Below, one piece after another: positions 10,931-24,100 of a DNA stretch of 64,000 nt; the stretch's first letter is position 1; every line of letters starts with the position of its first letter. Both the position numbers and the translations under genes were made by a program. Source of the stretch: Helianthus annuus (taxonomy: Eukaryota > Streptophyta > Magnoliopsida > Asterales > Asteraceae); NCBI RefSeq assembly GCF_002127325.2, contig NC_035433.2, forward strand, positions 88,157,350 through 88,221,349, read 5' to 3'. The notes beneath the pieces are model-generated. The model was not told the DNA's origin and made no database searches. It worked only from the letters and a program-made list of their open reading frames with translations.

Positions 10931-11920
10931 AGACCTTTTTGTTTATTTATTTAGTTGTAGTCAAGTCCCTGCGTGGAGTTTTTGCTTCAGTACTCAGCCC
11001 CTGCGTGGGCTTGTCATTTGTATTCTGCCCCTGCGTGGGCATGTCTTTTAGTTGACCCCTGCGTGGGTTTGTTTTGATTTTCGCCCCTGCGTGGGCATTT
11101 ATTTTCGTAGAAGTCCCGTTTAGGGCGAACGATGTACTTGTTTAAACAATTCATGAGATGTTCTAGTTAAATTTTCATTTTATTTATTATTGTTAATTAT
11201 GTGCATAAAACATGAAAATAAATGAAAATAATTATAAGATCTGCCATTATACTAAAATGGTAAAATCTAAAAAAGGACAAAGACCTAGCCAAATGTTATC
11301 ATAAAACAAGGCCAAGATGGTAGTTCCATAATTAGATTAAGATCCATATTAACATCTCAATTTAGGACTATTTTGCGTTAATTATTAAAGGAATCTTAGA
11401 GGTAAAACCTAGCCTATATGTTGTTGCAGACAGGGCCAAGATGGTAAATTCCACATAATAGATTCCAATTATTGTTAACATCTGTTAGTATGTTGACATT
11501 CTTGGCAAACTGTGAATCAGTAAAGTCACAAAGGCCATCCTTTATAAATGGTTAATTTAAATTCCCTTAATCTTATAACCGTCCCTTGTGGACGAAGTGC
11601 CTGTGGGCAATAATTAAATGTCCTCTGGGACTAGAGACAGTGGTAGCTTATGACTCCCTGTCAATAACAGGTGACGAACTGTGGTTCAAACCTGAATACC
11701 AGGACTCTGTAAATTTCTGGTTTATAATTAAATTAAATTGTCCTTGTGACTAGGCCTTATGTGCTAATATTTCATAATTTAGGGCAATAATAAAGATCCT
11801 AAATTTTAACAAATCAACCTAAAATGACAATTTAAAACCATGGTTAATAGAATATAAAATGCTGTAAAAACCTTTATATAAAACCTTGCCCATTATTTTA
11901 TATGTAGCAAATAAAGCTAC
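10931..11920 (+). other. Non-coding spacer between extra ORF and gag-pol
   Basis: About 990 bp without an ORF. It holds five CCCTGCGTGG repeats (10967-11094). It also has a diverged duplication around 11310-11370 and 11427-11490, both with GGCCAAGATGGTA followed by a CCATA/CCACATAAT-like block. An internal promoter, splice region or RNA packaging region are possibilities; none is shown. Confidence 0.55.
10967..11094 (+). repeat. Five regularly spaced CCCTGCGTGG repeats
   Basis: CCCTGCGTGG starts at 10967, 10999, 11029, 11057 and 11085, so the spacing is 32, 30, 28 and 28 bp. Most copies extend to GCCCCTGCGTGGGC. The T-rich sequence between them is not conserved, so the 10-14-bp core looks like a binding site or RNA structural element rather than a plain minisatellite. 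Confidence 0.75.
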
Positions 11921-14900
11921 ATGGCTGGGTCGGATGAAGCAAGTAGTCATCCTGTGGAAAACCACGAAAATGCCAGAATTTAGTTAACTAGAGCAGAGCT
12001 TCAAGCATTGGTGGATAATGCAGTTACAAGAGCCTTGGAGAGGCAAAACAGTGAGTCCTCTGGGATCCAAAGTAGAACCCTATCTACACCTCATTCCATG
12101 CCAAAATCTCATTCTGGGACTCAAAGCAACCACCCTCTGTCCAACCTAAGTCTAAGAAGGATGAACCTAAGAAGGATGATGATCGACACTCATCAAATGA
12201 GAACAGTGTTCACCCTAAGAAGATAGTGTTCGATGATGCACCCCGCTCTAAAGGATGCACATATAAGTATTTTGTTTCATGCAAGCCCCGAGATTTCACC
12301 AGGGAGAAAGGCGCTGTGGATTGCATGACCTGGCTGGATGAAATGGACACTGTTGTGGACATTAATGGTTGTGCTGAGAGGGATATGGTAAAGTTTGCAT
12401 CCCAGCCATTTAAGGGTGAAGCCCTAGCGTGGTGGAGGTCGTTGATCCAAGCCTCTGTAAAGGTTGCCTTGTACAACATGTCATGGGAGAAATTTGTTGC
12501 TCTTCTCAAAGAAAATTACTGCCCTCAACATGAGGTTTAAAAGATAGAATCTGATTTCCTATCACTGGTCATGAAGAACCTGGATTGCCAGGCTTATCTC
12601 ACAAGTTTCAACACCCTGTCAAGATTGGTTCCGTACCTTGTGACCCCGGAACCCAAAAGGATCGCACGTTTCATTGGGGGTTTGGCCCCAGAAATCAAAG
12701 CTAGCGTGAAGGCCTCTCGGCTCAGTACATTTAGATCCGTAGCTGATATATCTCTGTCTCTCACTCTGGATGCAGTGAGACAGAGATCATTGAGAAATGC
12801 TGACACTGAGAAGAGAAAGCGTGAAGATGATGGTTCACGACGCTCAGATAAGAAGCGAAAAGGGAACAACGACCACAAGAAAGGGTCGGGATCCAAGAAG
12901 GGTGATCAACAGTCAAGTGATAGGCCAAAGTGCAAGATCTGCAAGAAGCACCATTTTGGGAAGTGCAGGTATGAACAGAAATCCCAGCCAAAGGCGTGTG
13001 GGATTTGCAAGTCCTCTGAGCATAGGACTCTTGAGTGCAAAAAGCTGAAAGATGCAACTTGTTATAGTTTCAATGAAAAAGGGCATATCAAGACCAACTG
13101 CCCAAAACTGGTGAAGAAAGCTGAGGAAGGGAAAAAGACCAACGCCAGAGTCTTTCAGATGAATGTTCAGGAGGCCATCCAGAACGACAATGTCATAACC
13201 GGTACGTTTCTCATTAATGATGTTTTCGCAAGAGTATTATTTGATTCTGGAGCAGATAAATCCTTTGTGGATAATAAGTTTTGTGAATTGTTAAAATTGC
13301 CTATTAAAGCCTTAAGTGTGAATTATGAGGTAGAATTAGCTGATGGGACTATGGAAACAGTCTCGACTGTGTTAGATGGATGTGTCATATCCATTAGGAA
13401 CCACTCTTTTCCTTTATCCATGTTACCCTTTAAGCTAGCCGGTTTCGATATAGTGTTGGGTATGGATTGGTTATCGCATAACCAAGCCCAGATCGTGTGC
13501 AACAAGAAGCAAGTAGTGATCAAGACTCCGTCCGGAGAACCACTTACCATTCAGGGAGATACCCACCACGGATTGCCAGAGCAAGTGGCTATGCTAAAGG
13601 CATCCAGATGTTTGAAGAAAGGTTGTGTCATTTATATGGCACAGGTAACCATTGGTGAGGAAAGACCCAAGATTGAATATATTCCAGTCATCTTTGACTA
13701 CCCTGAAGTTTTCCCGGAAGAACTACCTGGTTTGCCACCAGATAGACAAGTGGAGTTCAGAATCGACATCATTCCAGGAGCTGCACCTATTGCAAGAGCA
13801 CCATATAGATTGGCACCAACAGAAATGAAGGAATTGAGGACGCAGCTAGATGACCTGCTAGCCAAAGGTTTTATTAGACCTAGTTCGTCTCCATGGGGAG
13901 CGCCAATCTTGTTCGTCAAGAAGAAAGACGGTTCGATGCGTTTATGCATCGATTACCGTGAGCTTAATAAGGTTACTATTAAGAATAGGTATCCTCTGCC
14001 CAGGATCGATGATCTGTTCGATCAGTTGCAAGGAGCGAGCTACTTTTCCAAGATTAATCTAAGGTCAGGCTACCATCAATTAAAGGTCAAGGATGAAGAT
14101 GTACACAAAACTGCGTTTAGGACTCGTTACGGTCATTATGAGTTCTTAGTGATGCCTTTTGGGCTCACTAACGCACCTGCCGCATTCATGGATCTCATGA
14201 ATCGCGTCTGCAAGCCATATTTGGATAAATTTGTCATTGTCTTCATCGATGACATTCTCATATACTCAAAAAGTCAAGCTGACCACGAGAAGCATCTTCG
14301 ATGTATCCTTAAATTGCTTCATCAAGAAAAGCTCTATGCAAAATTTTCTAAATGTGAATTTTGGCTACGAGAAGTCCAATTCCTTGGACATGTTGTGAGT
14401 GAGCGTGGTATCCAAGTGGACCCACTAAGGTTGAAGCTGTCATGAATTGGCAGGAGCCAAAGACGCCTACGGAGATTTGCAGTTTCCTAGGATTGGCAGG
14501 ATACTACAGACGCTTTATCGAGAATTTCTCAAGAATTGCAGCACCCCTGACTCTTCTAACTCGCAAGAATAGCAAGTTCAATTGGGGGCCTAAGCAGCAA
14601 GAGTCATTCGATAATTTGAAGCAGAAGTTGAGCAATGCTCCTGTGTTGACATTGCCTGATGGGATTGAGGAGTTTGTAATATATTGTGATGCATCACACA
14701 CCGGGATGGGTTGTGTGTTAACGCAGAAAGGCAAAGTCATTGCCTATGCTTCACGACAGCTAAAGGTGCACGAGAAGAATTACACCACCCATGACTTGGA
14801 ATTTGGTGCCGTTGTATTTGCACTTAAGCTTTGGAGACATTACCTGTATGGGACTAAATGTGTGATCTATTCTGATCACAAAAGCCTTCAGCATCTGTTC

Positions 14901-16502
14901 AATCAGAAGGATTTGAACATGAGGCAGCGACGCTGGATGGAAACTCTGAACGATTATGATTGTGAAATAAGATACCATCCAGGCAAGGCCAACGTAGTCG
15001 CAGATGCCTTGAGCAGAAAAGAAAGGGTGAGACCAATAAGAATCAATGCCAAGAGCATTGAAATCAAGAATAGTCTGAATGAAAGGTTGTTAGCTGCACA
15101 GAAGGAAGCTGTGTCAGAAGGTAACTTTCCTAATGAAAAGCTGGGAGTAACTGAAGAGCAGTTATCCTATGGCAAAGACAGAATCCTAAGATTAAATGGA
15201 AGAATATGGGTTCCTGTTTATGGAGGACTTCGAGACGTTATCCTTCACGAAGCCCACAGTTCCAGATATTCCGTTCATCCTGGAGTGGATAAGATGTACC
15301 AGGATGTGAAGGCAAATTATTGGTGGATAGGCTTAAAGAAGTCTATAGCCACCCATGTAGCTAAATGTCTGACGTGTGCTCAAGTCAAGGCTGAGCATCA
15401 GAAGCCGTCAGGTTTGCTACAACAGCCTGAAATTCCCACTTGGAAATGGGAAATGGTGACGATGGATTTCATCACCAAGTTGCCTAAGACGCAGAAGGGA
15501 AATGATACTATATGGGTCATAGCTGACAGACTGACTAAGTCAGCTCATTTCCTACCCATTAAGGAAACTTACAGTTCGGATATGTTGGCCCAACTGTATG
15601 TTGATAAAATCATATCCCTGCATGGGGTACCAGTGTCTATTATCTCTGATAGGGATACTAGATACACTTCGCATTTTTGGAAGAGTTTCCAATAGTCACT
15701 GGGGACGCAATTGAACTTTAGTACAGCTTATCATCCTCAAACGGATGGGCAGAGTGAGCGTACCATCCAGACATTGGAAGACATGCTTCGGGCATGTGTG
15801 ATTGATTTAGGAGGTAGCTGGGATAGGCACCTACCTTTAGTCTAGTTCTCCTATAACAATAGCTATCATACCAGCATTCAGGCTACGCCTTTTGAGGCAC
15901 TATATGGTAGAAAATGCAGAACGCCCATTTGTTGGGCAGAAGTAGGAGACACTCAATTATCAGGTCCCGATCTAGTCTTTGAAATGACGGACAAGATTGT
16001 CCAAATTCGTGACCGCCTGAAAGCTGCCCGGGATAGGCAGAAGAGCTATGCTGATAAAAGGCGAAAACCCCTCAAGTTCGAGGTTGGTGATAAAGTTTTG
16101 CTCAAGGTATCGCCCTGGAAAGGGGTGATGCAATTTGGTAAGAAAGGTAAGCTAAGCCCGAGGTATATAGGACCATTCGAGATCATCGAATGTGTTGGGT
16201 CAGTGGCTTATAAGTTGAACTTACCTGAAGAGCTCAGTGGTATTCACAATGTGTTCCACATCTGCAATCTGAAGAAATGTCTAGCTGATGAATCACTAGT
16301 CATACCACACACAGATGTGCATATAGATGAGAGCTTGAAATTTGTGGAAAAACCTGTGTCGATTGAGGATCGACAGGTAAAGAAGCTTCGGAGGAAGTAT
16401 GTGCCTATTGTCAAGGTCAAATGGGATGGCCATAGAGGTCCCGATTATACGTGGGAGTTAGAGTCCACAATGAAAGAAAAATACCCTCAATTATTTCAGT
16501 AA
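11921..16502 (+). pseudogene. Family A gag-pol polyprotein (degenerate)
   Basis: The ATG at 11921 begins MAGSDEASSHPVENHENARI. Lesions are a stop at 11981, a frameshift near 12135, a stop at 12538-12540, a 1-nt frameshift near 14420 and stops at 15693-15695 and 15843-15845. Order: Gag (12226-12780, with the GEALAWWRSLI core), three zinc-knuckle-like motifs ([26 protein letters not shown] and [14 protein letters not shown], whose second Cys is lost), protease ([10 protein letters not shown]), reverse transcriptase ([11 protein letters not shown] intact), RNase H ([10 protein letters not shown]), integrase with an HHCC-type zinc finger ([11 protein letters not shown]) and a DRLTKSAHF block, and a chromodomain-like C-terminus ([16 protein letters not shown]). 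The domains are all present but the protein cannot be made as one piece. Confidence 0.93.
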
Positions 16503-16539
16503 ATCTCGAGGTCGAGATTTCTTTTAAGGGGGCGAGGAT
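16502..16539 (+). other. Hairpin and polypurine tract before the 3' LTR
   Basis: A perfect inverted repeat (AAATCTCGA, GG, TCGAGATTT; 16502-16521) overlaps the end of the pol stop codon. It is followed by the purine tract AAGGGGGCGAGGA, which ends directly at the LTR start (TGTAACACC, 16540). The purine tract primes plus-strand DNA synthesis. A matching hairpin is found at the same place in Gypsy C (48770-48786). Confidence 0.75.
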
Positions 16540-19062
16540 GTAACACCTCGAAAATTCCTGTCCAATAAAATAAAGACACGTGTCATGTGGGACAAACGTG
16601 TCAAGAACCCAGATCAAATATAAGGATGTATGGTAGGATTTTTAGGAGGGCGTCATGTTATTAAAAATACCTCTGAACGACCCAAGGGCGACATGTTATT
16701 AAAACACCTCTGAGCGACCCAAATTTATAAATCCCAAGATCCTTAAATCGTTTGATAAACATCCTACATATTAACCGGTTGTTTCTAAATAAAGGAAATT
16801 CCATCTTTTATATGGAAATTTGATTATTAAAAATGTTACTACAAAAAGAATCCTGAATGAAATCCTTGTAAAAGAAGTTGTAAAATAATCTAATTAAGCA
16901 AGGTCATAAATTATTAGAGTCCAAGACTTGTTCTTGGTATTTCCGTCAATTCTATCTTCCCACAAGAATCCAAAGTGAAGTGAAAACATGTGAGGGGTAA
17001 ACAAGCATGCAATGGCTGAGCAAGAGGGTCCCCACAACTGAAAAAGATGGCATGAATTCGGACTTATATGATTGTAGACTTGTAACCAAAATTTGACATC
17101 AGTTTGAGGTCTAGATTAAGAGTTATGCTCATTAGCGTAATTAGAAGCTTTCTTAGTAATTAATTAGCATAATTAGCATGTAGCCTATCTAAACCCGATT
17201 TCTATATCAAAACTTTATACCCACTGATATATAATAATATTTTGAGAATTTTAAAGATTTGTATTTATTTTTAGGCTAAGCGTAACTTAGAATTTTAAGC
17301 TTAATTCGGCCAATGCCGGTTTTGCCCTTTTGGGCTATAAAATAAGTTTCATAAATCCTTTTGACCTCAAACCTTTCTACTGATTTGTTATACTAAATAT
17401 ATTATTTTGAGCCTCCTGGAATTATAAAAATATTAGCTTTTCTTTTAAAACCGGAAATGGCTCCAAATCGCCTTTTTAGGCATTTTTACGACATAGTCTA
17501 TGTCAAAACTAGTTTATATGTATAAGTGTTAATACCTACTGATATATTTAGTAAAATTCTATATTATAACAGTAAACTAAAGTTTGAAACTCAGATTTCC
17601 AGTTTTGACCTTTTAGGCTTATGTGAAATTACCAAAATGCCCTTTCGGTGCATAAGATGGTTATAATTAATAAAATTCACATATATATGATACCCTACTG
17701 TTATAACATGATAAACTAAGTATAATTACTGATTTATTCAGATATGTAACTCAGATTGCTAGTCTAACTCTTCTATACCTTTTAAATGACCAAAATGCCC
17801 TTATGAGGCGTAATTTAAGTTTAAAATCATTTGGGGCATAATAGGACATATCTTACTGATATCACAACATATTTGGTGCATATAATCTCAGGAAACTTGT
17901 ATATGATTTATATGGTTACCCGTTACGCATTTTCGCGTTCGGATCGGCTTATGTAACTAGTTTACGCATAATAGCCGAAACGGGTCAAACCATATCATCT
18001 TTGTCTCAAAATCCAGAATGTGATCAATTTACCCATATTATACAAGTCTCCAAACTTGTTGGGCCTAAATCACATTCCTTCCCGGTTTCGCCTTCCATGC
18101 GATTAAACCGTATTTATCCTTCGAAACTAACCGGTCTAAGCTTAGGCTATATAAAAGACCCGTTAGGATTCTAATAGGTTATTATAAACCTTCGTTCCAG
18201 AATAGGAGACCAGTAAAAGACACTTGCATTTGCTTATTGTGGTTTATACTTACTCAGGTAAATACTTTTAACTTGTTTTCCCTTATACGGGCTTGGGGTA
18301 CGGTATATAAAATACCGCTTGGTCGGGCAATTGACCCTAACTCATTAGTAGTTGGGTATTATCAATGTGACCCGTTTAAAATTTAGTTTTGTTTGTTTTA
18401 CGCCTTTGGGAGTTTAATGACCATGTCCCGGATATCCTTGGCATCATTCACGAAATGGCCACGACCTTGACACGCGGGTGTAGGCGTACACCCGACAATG
18501 TGTCTATATAACTCAGGTATAACTGTTGGTTTCCCGCCGCGGATTTATACTATGTGGTGTGTCTATTAACCTTAAACCCGGCACGAACCGGGCGACTGAA
18601 CACATAACAAACATGTAATTCTTTTACAAATTTAGATTTATTTAATTATCCCAAGTTATAAAAAGTTTTGTGCCATGTGCATTTAAATCAATTTTTACAA
18701 TATTTTCAAAATGAGTCAGTTAAATTGTATTTACCAGTGTAAATTGACGTATTTTTCCCCAAAAGATTAAGTGCAGGTTCTACACGTAATAGGCGGGCTA
18801 CTCCTTAGCATCGTTAGAGTCTCGCAAGCTTGGGATGCCATTCATCTGTTGAACAATTTTCCTTTTTATATTGATCCGCCTGTGGATCTATTTCAGCTAC
18901 TATGTGATACTGGATATTACATTTTATATGGTTGAAATAAATCTATTTTATTGCTTCTGCTGTGCATTATAATTTGTGTTGTTTGACAATGATGATATCA
19001 ACTACGTCACGATACTCCCCCACCGGGCCCACCGGTGACACGTGGAAATTAGGGGTGTGACA
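16540..19062 (+). repeat. 3' LTR of the family A Gypsy element (internally deleted)
   Basis: It starts TGTAACACCTCG and ends GGGTGTGACA (2523 bp). Compared with the 5' LTR it lacks about 1.13 kb: sequence up to about 17072 matches up to about 6410, then resumes with that of 7545. The lost part carries the palindrome cluster, TATA box and splice donor. It includes a small insertion (GGGCCCACCG around 19024) relative to the 5' copy. Flanking bases to the right are ACAGA. Confidence 0.88.
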
Positions 19063-19659
19063 ACAGAGGTTTTGATACTAATAGTGGTTGGGCTAATAGC
19101 AGATGTTAGACTTACGATTGTTGAGTTACAGTTGTTGAAAACAACTATTTTTGAAAGTTCTGCTTGCCTAAAAATACATCCACTGCTAAAAGGTACTGTC
19201 TGTTGTCATAATTTATGTTTAGCCTAATGACAGTTGATTTACTATACTGCTGACTGTCATCCATTATCACAAGAGAGGTTCTGAGTTGGACAGATATTAG
19301 CTAAAAATAAAACAACTGCTGAAAGTTATCATCTGTTCTCATAACTTCTATTTATCTAACGACTGTTTGACTCACACTGTTCCCAACTTCTGTAGTCGAC
19401 CAACCGAGGTTTCCAAACAACTGTCATCGGTTGTCGCAAGAGAGGTTCTGACGTGGACAGATCTTAACCATCAGATATATGTAACTACTGCCATGTCAGC
19501 TTTCGCTTTTTCTCTCTATATAAAAGTTGTTTCATTCCTAAATCGAGGTTCTACCACTGCCGTCTTAAATTCAAAATTCTCAAAAACAGTTTCCAACATA
19601 TTAAAAACCCTCCAACTTAAACCCTGTTTCATCCCCAAATCACCTTCTTCTCCGATCAT
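19063..19659 (+). other. 5' flank of the Copia accessory ORF, no gene seen
   Basis: Sequence with short diverged repeats (GAGAGGTTCTGA(G/C)(T/G)TGGACAGAT at about 19271 and 19441; CAACTGTCATCGGTTGTC-like phrases) and no supported reading frame. TATATAAA occurs at 19517-19524, which could be a TATA box for what follows. Confidence 0.4.
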
Positions 19660-21162
19660 GTCTCCTGAACATCAAAAACCCTCACAACTACCTCCCCATC
19701 TTCGAGAAAACCAGCAAAAATACCAGCTTTCACTCAATAATTGACCTTTTAATGTCATCAAAATACAAATCAATCCTTACTGCTGATGCTTCGGTTCATA
19801 CAGAAACACTCCGACAATTTTGGTTTAATGCTGAAATAGAGTTTGAAGATAATAATCCAGTTGCCATCACATCTAAGGTCGCGAAAAGTGTGGTACGAAT
19901 TTCTCCCTTTATAATTTCCACTACATTTACATTGGACGACTTGGGAGGTAAGAACAACTTTGAAAAACCTGAACTTCATACAGAGTTCATTGAAAGAGGG
20001 TATGATGCACAACTAAAGGAAGTTACTATGTATAAACCAAACTTCCCTCCGCCAATGAAATTTTTGTTTCATACTCTTTTAACTTGCCTCTCAGCCAAGA
20101 CCACCGCATTTAGTGAGATACCTTTAAACATTCAGTATTTGGGTTATGCGATTTTAACAAAATCTGATTACAATTTATCACAAGCACTGTTTTCTGATTT
20201 GTTGAATAATGTGAAAAAATTGAAAAAAGGTGTTCGTAGTAATGCTTTTCTGTTGTATCCAAGACTTCTAAGCTAATACCTACGAAAACAAGTGTCAAAA
20301 ACAGATTTTGAACAAGGTGTAGCTTTTTAAATAAGTAGTCTTACAAGTAAAACTTTTACTAGACTTATGGATAAAGAATCAAAAGTTTCAAGAACATAAA
20401 CAAAAGGGGGATGAGCCTGTTTTAGATGCGTCCACATCTGTTGCTCAAACCACTATTGTTGAGCCAACTGCTCCTGGTCATCATGACACCACAACCGGTG
20501 TTGTGAAACACACACCAGGAAAACGCAAAAAGAAACCTGTCACATCCAAAAAGCCCACCAAAACAAAACAAAATAAAAAGGTTCCTCTGGAAGATGAGAT
20601 CCCAGAGGTTAATGCAGTGACAACACAAATGTCACTTGAAACCACTGCTGCTACTTCCTCACAGTTGTTGGAAAGATCTCAACCCATCCAAACGCCTCAC
20701 ATATCCTCACAAAAGGATCATGTTGTAAGCACAGGGACACCACAACATGAAGTAGACCTTTCATATGAAAGTATGTTTAAAAGTCCCTCTCCCAGGGCAA
20801 TCACGCTTTCTACACCACAACCCTCTTCTCAAGTTCCATCAACAATATTACCTCTGTTTGAAACAATTGAATTTCAGAAAGAAAACAGTTCCTCTAATGC
20901 ACACATTACTGAGAGGAGAGTGCAACAAATGACTGTGTCTGAACCAATTCAATCTGCTATCCTACAAACAGTTGAGGAGGTTATCCCCGTTGAGTATTAC
21001 GAAACTCTTGGTGGTAGTTCAAGTGGAGCAACCACTACAACTGTTGAACCCATTGGTGATCAGTTGGACCGTGGTTATATCATTAAGACTCCCTTGAAGG
21101 CAACCACTGATGAGGTTACAACTGTAATCTCTGCTTCAGTGGGAAGTTCCCAGAACCAAGAA
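19660..21162 (+). pseudogene. Copia-associated accessory ORF, first part (degenerate)
   Basis: A start-like MSPEHQKPSQLPPHLREN (19660) is followed after a frameshift near 19725 by a 175-residue stretch (19752-20276) containing FHTLLTCLSAKTTAFSEIP, IQYLGYAILTKSDYN and LYPRLLS. A stop at 20274 and another frameshift follow, then a Ser/Thr/Pro- and Lys-rich region (to 21162) with GKRKKKPVTSKKPTK. By memory this matches an ORF common downstream of pol in Asteraceae Copia elements and often mis-annotated in gene lists. Its function is unknown. The frame is interrupted at 21163 by a solo LTR and resumes at 24759. Confidence 0.6.
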
Positions 21163-24100
21163 TGTCACACCCCTAATTTCCACGTGTCACCGGTGGGCCC
21201 GGTGGGGGTTCCGTGACGTAGTTGATATCGTCATAGTCAAACATACAATAATATAAATGCACAGCGGAAGCTAAGAAAGATTTATTTCAACTTTAATTAT
21301 CGTAATATTCAAGTATCACAAATGTCGAAATAGATCAACAGGCAGATTCAAACAAAAAGGAAACTTTATTTCAACAGACTTCATGCATCCTAAGCTTGCG
21401 AGACTTCTATGGATGCTTAAGGAGTGACCAGCCTATTACGCGTAGTACCTGCACTTAGCCTTTTTGGAAAATACGTCAGTTTACACTGGTAAATACAATT
21501 TAACTGACTCATTTTGAAAATGTTTAAAATTTGATTTAAATGCTCGTGGCATAAAACTTTTTATAACTTGGGATAATTATTTGCTTAATAATCTTGTAAA
21601 AGAATTACATGTTCATTATACGTTCAGTGGCCCGGGTCATGCCGGGTTAAAGTTCAATAGACACACCACTTAATATAATTCCATCGCAAGACTTCTCTCG
21701 GCCGACGATTATACAATAATGAAATGCACAACGGGTGTACGCCTACACCCGTGTGCTAAGGTCGTGGCCATTCTTTGAATGATGCCAAGGATATCCGGGA
21801 CATGGTCATTAAACCCCCAAAGGCGTTAAACAAACAAAACAACATTTTTAAACGGGTTAATTTGACAACACTTAGCCATCAACTGGTTAAGGTCAATTCC
21901 CCGACCAAGCGGTATTTTATATACCGTACCCCAAGCCCGTATAGGGAAAATAAGTTAAACGTATTTACCTGAGCAAAGTATAAACCAAAAACAGCGAGTG
22001 CACATAGCTTTTACTGGGCTCCTAGATCTGGAAATTAAGGTTTTAATAACCTATTAGAATTCTAACGGGTCTTAAGCTTAGACCGGTTAGTTAAAAAGGA
22101 AGATTGCGGTTTTAAACGCACAATAAGGCGAAGACCGTTTTAGAATGTGGTTTTGACCCAACAAGCTTGAATACTTGTTTAATATGGGTAATATAATCAC
22201 ATTCTGGATTTTGAGACCGAAAAGATATGGTTTGACCCGTTTCGGCTAAAATGGCCAAACTAGTCACATAAGCCGATCCGAACGCGTATAGTGCGTAACG
22301 AGTAACCATAAGAGTCAAATACAAGTTTCTGAAGTCAATATGCTTAAAATATGTTGTGATATCAGAATGATACCTTCCATTATGCCCCAAATGATTTTAA
22401 ACCAAAACTATGCCTCATAAGGGCGTTTTGGTCATTTTATAAGGTATAAAAGGGTTAAAATAATAACCTGAGTTACAGGTCTGAATAAATTAGTAAATAT
22501 GCTTAATTTACTAAGTTATAACAGTAGGGTATCAAATTTATGTGAAATTTATTATCTTTAACCTTACTATGCACTGTAGGGGCATTTTGGTAATTTCACA
22601 TGTGCCTAAAAGGTCAATTCTGGAATTTTGAGTTCACAACATTTGCCTACTGTTTAAAATATAAAATTTCACTGAATATATCAGTAGGTTCAATCCTTTA
22701 AGCTTAATAAGGTTCTAGTGCATACTTATGCGTTAAAAATGCTTAAAAAGGCGATTTGGAGCCATTTCCGGGTTTTCTGTAAAAAGCTGATATTTTTAAT
22801 ATTCCAGAAGGCTCAAAATAATTTATTTATCATAACAAATCAGTAGAAATTGGTTTGAGGTCAAAAGGATTTGTGAAACTCATTTTATGGCTAAAAAGGG
22901 CAAAACCGACATAAACCGAATTAATCTTAGAACACTAAGTTATGCTCAGCCTAAAAATAAATAAAAATCACCAAAAATCCTAAAATATTATTTTGTAACA
23001 GTGGGTAAAAAGTTTGGTATAAAAATTTGGGTTTTGATAGGCTATACGTAATTTACGCCATTTAATTAGTAAGGAAGCTCCTAATTACGCTATTGAGCAT
23101 AACTCTTAATCTAGAACTCAAACTGACTTCAATTTTTTGGTGCAAGTTTATAAATCAGTAGCTAAGGTGCCTACCCTTTTACATTTTCAAAAATCACGTT
23201 TTAAGGTCAAATGGGCATAATGGTCAACATATAAGCGATTAACGGAAACATGCATGTGAATAGGATATCCAATGAACCAAGTTGTATAATCTCAGAGAGT
23301 TATACTAACATGTAAATAGGTTCAAAAGAAGCTCTAAGGCAATCCTAATCTTGGCTTAAACGGGTCAGAACTGAAAGTCAAAGCAGAAGTCAAACTTTGC
23401 GACTTTCGGTTCCAAACCGAGCCTAAACTGAAAATTGTCGAGTTGAACATGTTGGAACATGTTCTTACATTAATTACTAAGTTATATTAATGATCAATTA
23501 GGTTGCATGCACCCTACATTACTAATTATGCATTAATCCGCAAATAAGTATTCTGTTGACTTTTTATAATAAGCTTTGACTCGACAATTGACATGTTTAG
23601 AGTGGGAATCTGGAAATACCCTTTTAAGAGTTTATTACCCACATAATTACCTACTTAAAGATGTTTTTAATTCGTGATTTGACAGAGCACATTTTAATTA
23701 ATCGCGAAGTCAAACCTTAATTACGATGGTTTGACTTTTGGCTAATTAACTAGGCTAAAACGAATTAGGAAGGGTTAAGGACACTTACAAGAGTCCTAAT
23801 TGAGATTAGAGATCACTAGGAAGATGGCTTGAAGTCCAGAGAGCTCCAGAGAATGCTCCAAGTGAGTGACACAATTGAATGATCAAAGTTCACCACACTT
23901 CACTCTCTTATATAGTGACCAAGATGCTCTAGGATCAAGACATGGAAGTCTAGGATGGTTACAAGATTACCCCAGATGTCCCTAATAGGCTAAATACTGC
24001 CTAGAGAGTCCCTTGTTTCGAAAACCACCTCAATAAGGCGGTGCAACAGGCTGAACAGGCAGCTGTCCAATTTCTGCTGCCAGCGACAGGCTTACGGACC

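Larger units (their letters stand above)
6064..19062 (+). mobile_element. Family A Gypsy chromovirus (Tekay/Del-type), near full length, inactive
   Basis: Components in order are a truncated 5' LTR (6064-9528), primer-binding site, proline-rich extra ORF, repeat-bearing spacer, broken gag-pol with protease, RT, RNase H, integrase and chromodomain, hairpin plus polypurine tract, and 3' LTR (16540-19062). The chromodomain-like C-terminus and long LTRs indicate the Tekay/Del lineage of Gypsy elements. The left end lacks the first ~210 bp of LTR and abuts a hairpin MITE, so no target duplication can be checked. Several stops and frameshifts make it non-autonomous. Two solo LTRs of the same family lie at 21163-24758 and 49819-53294. 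Confidence 0.9.
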
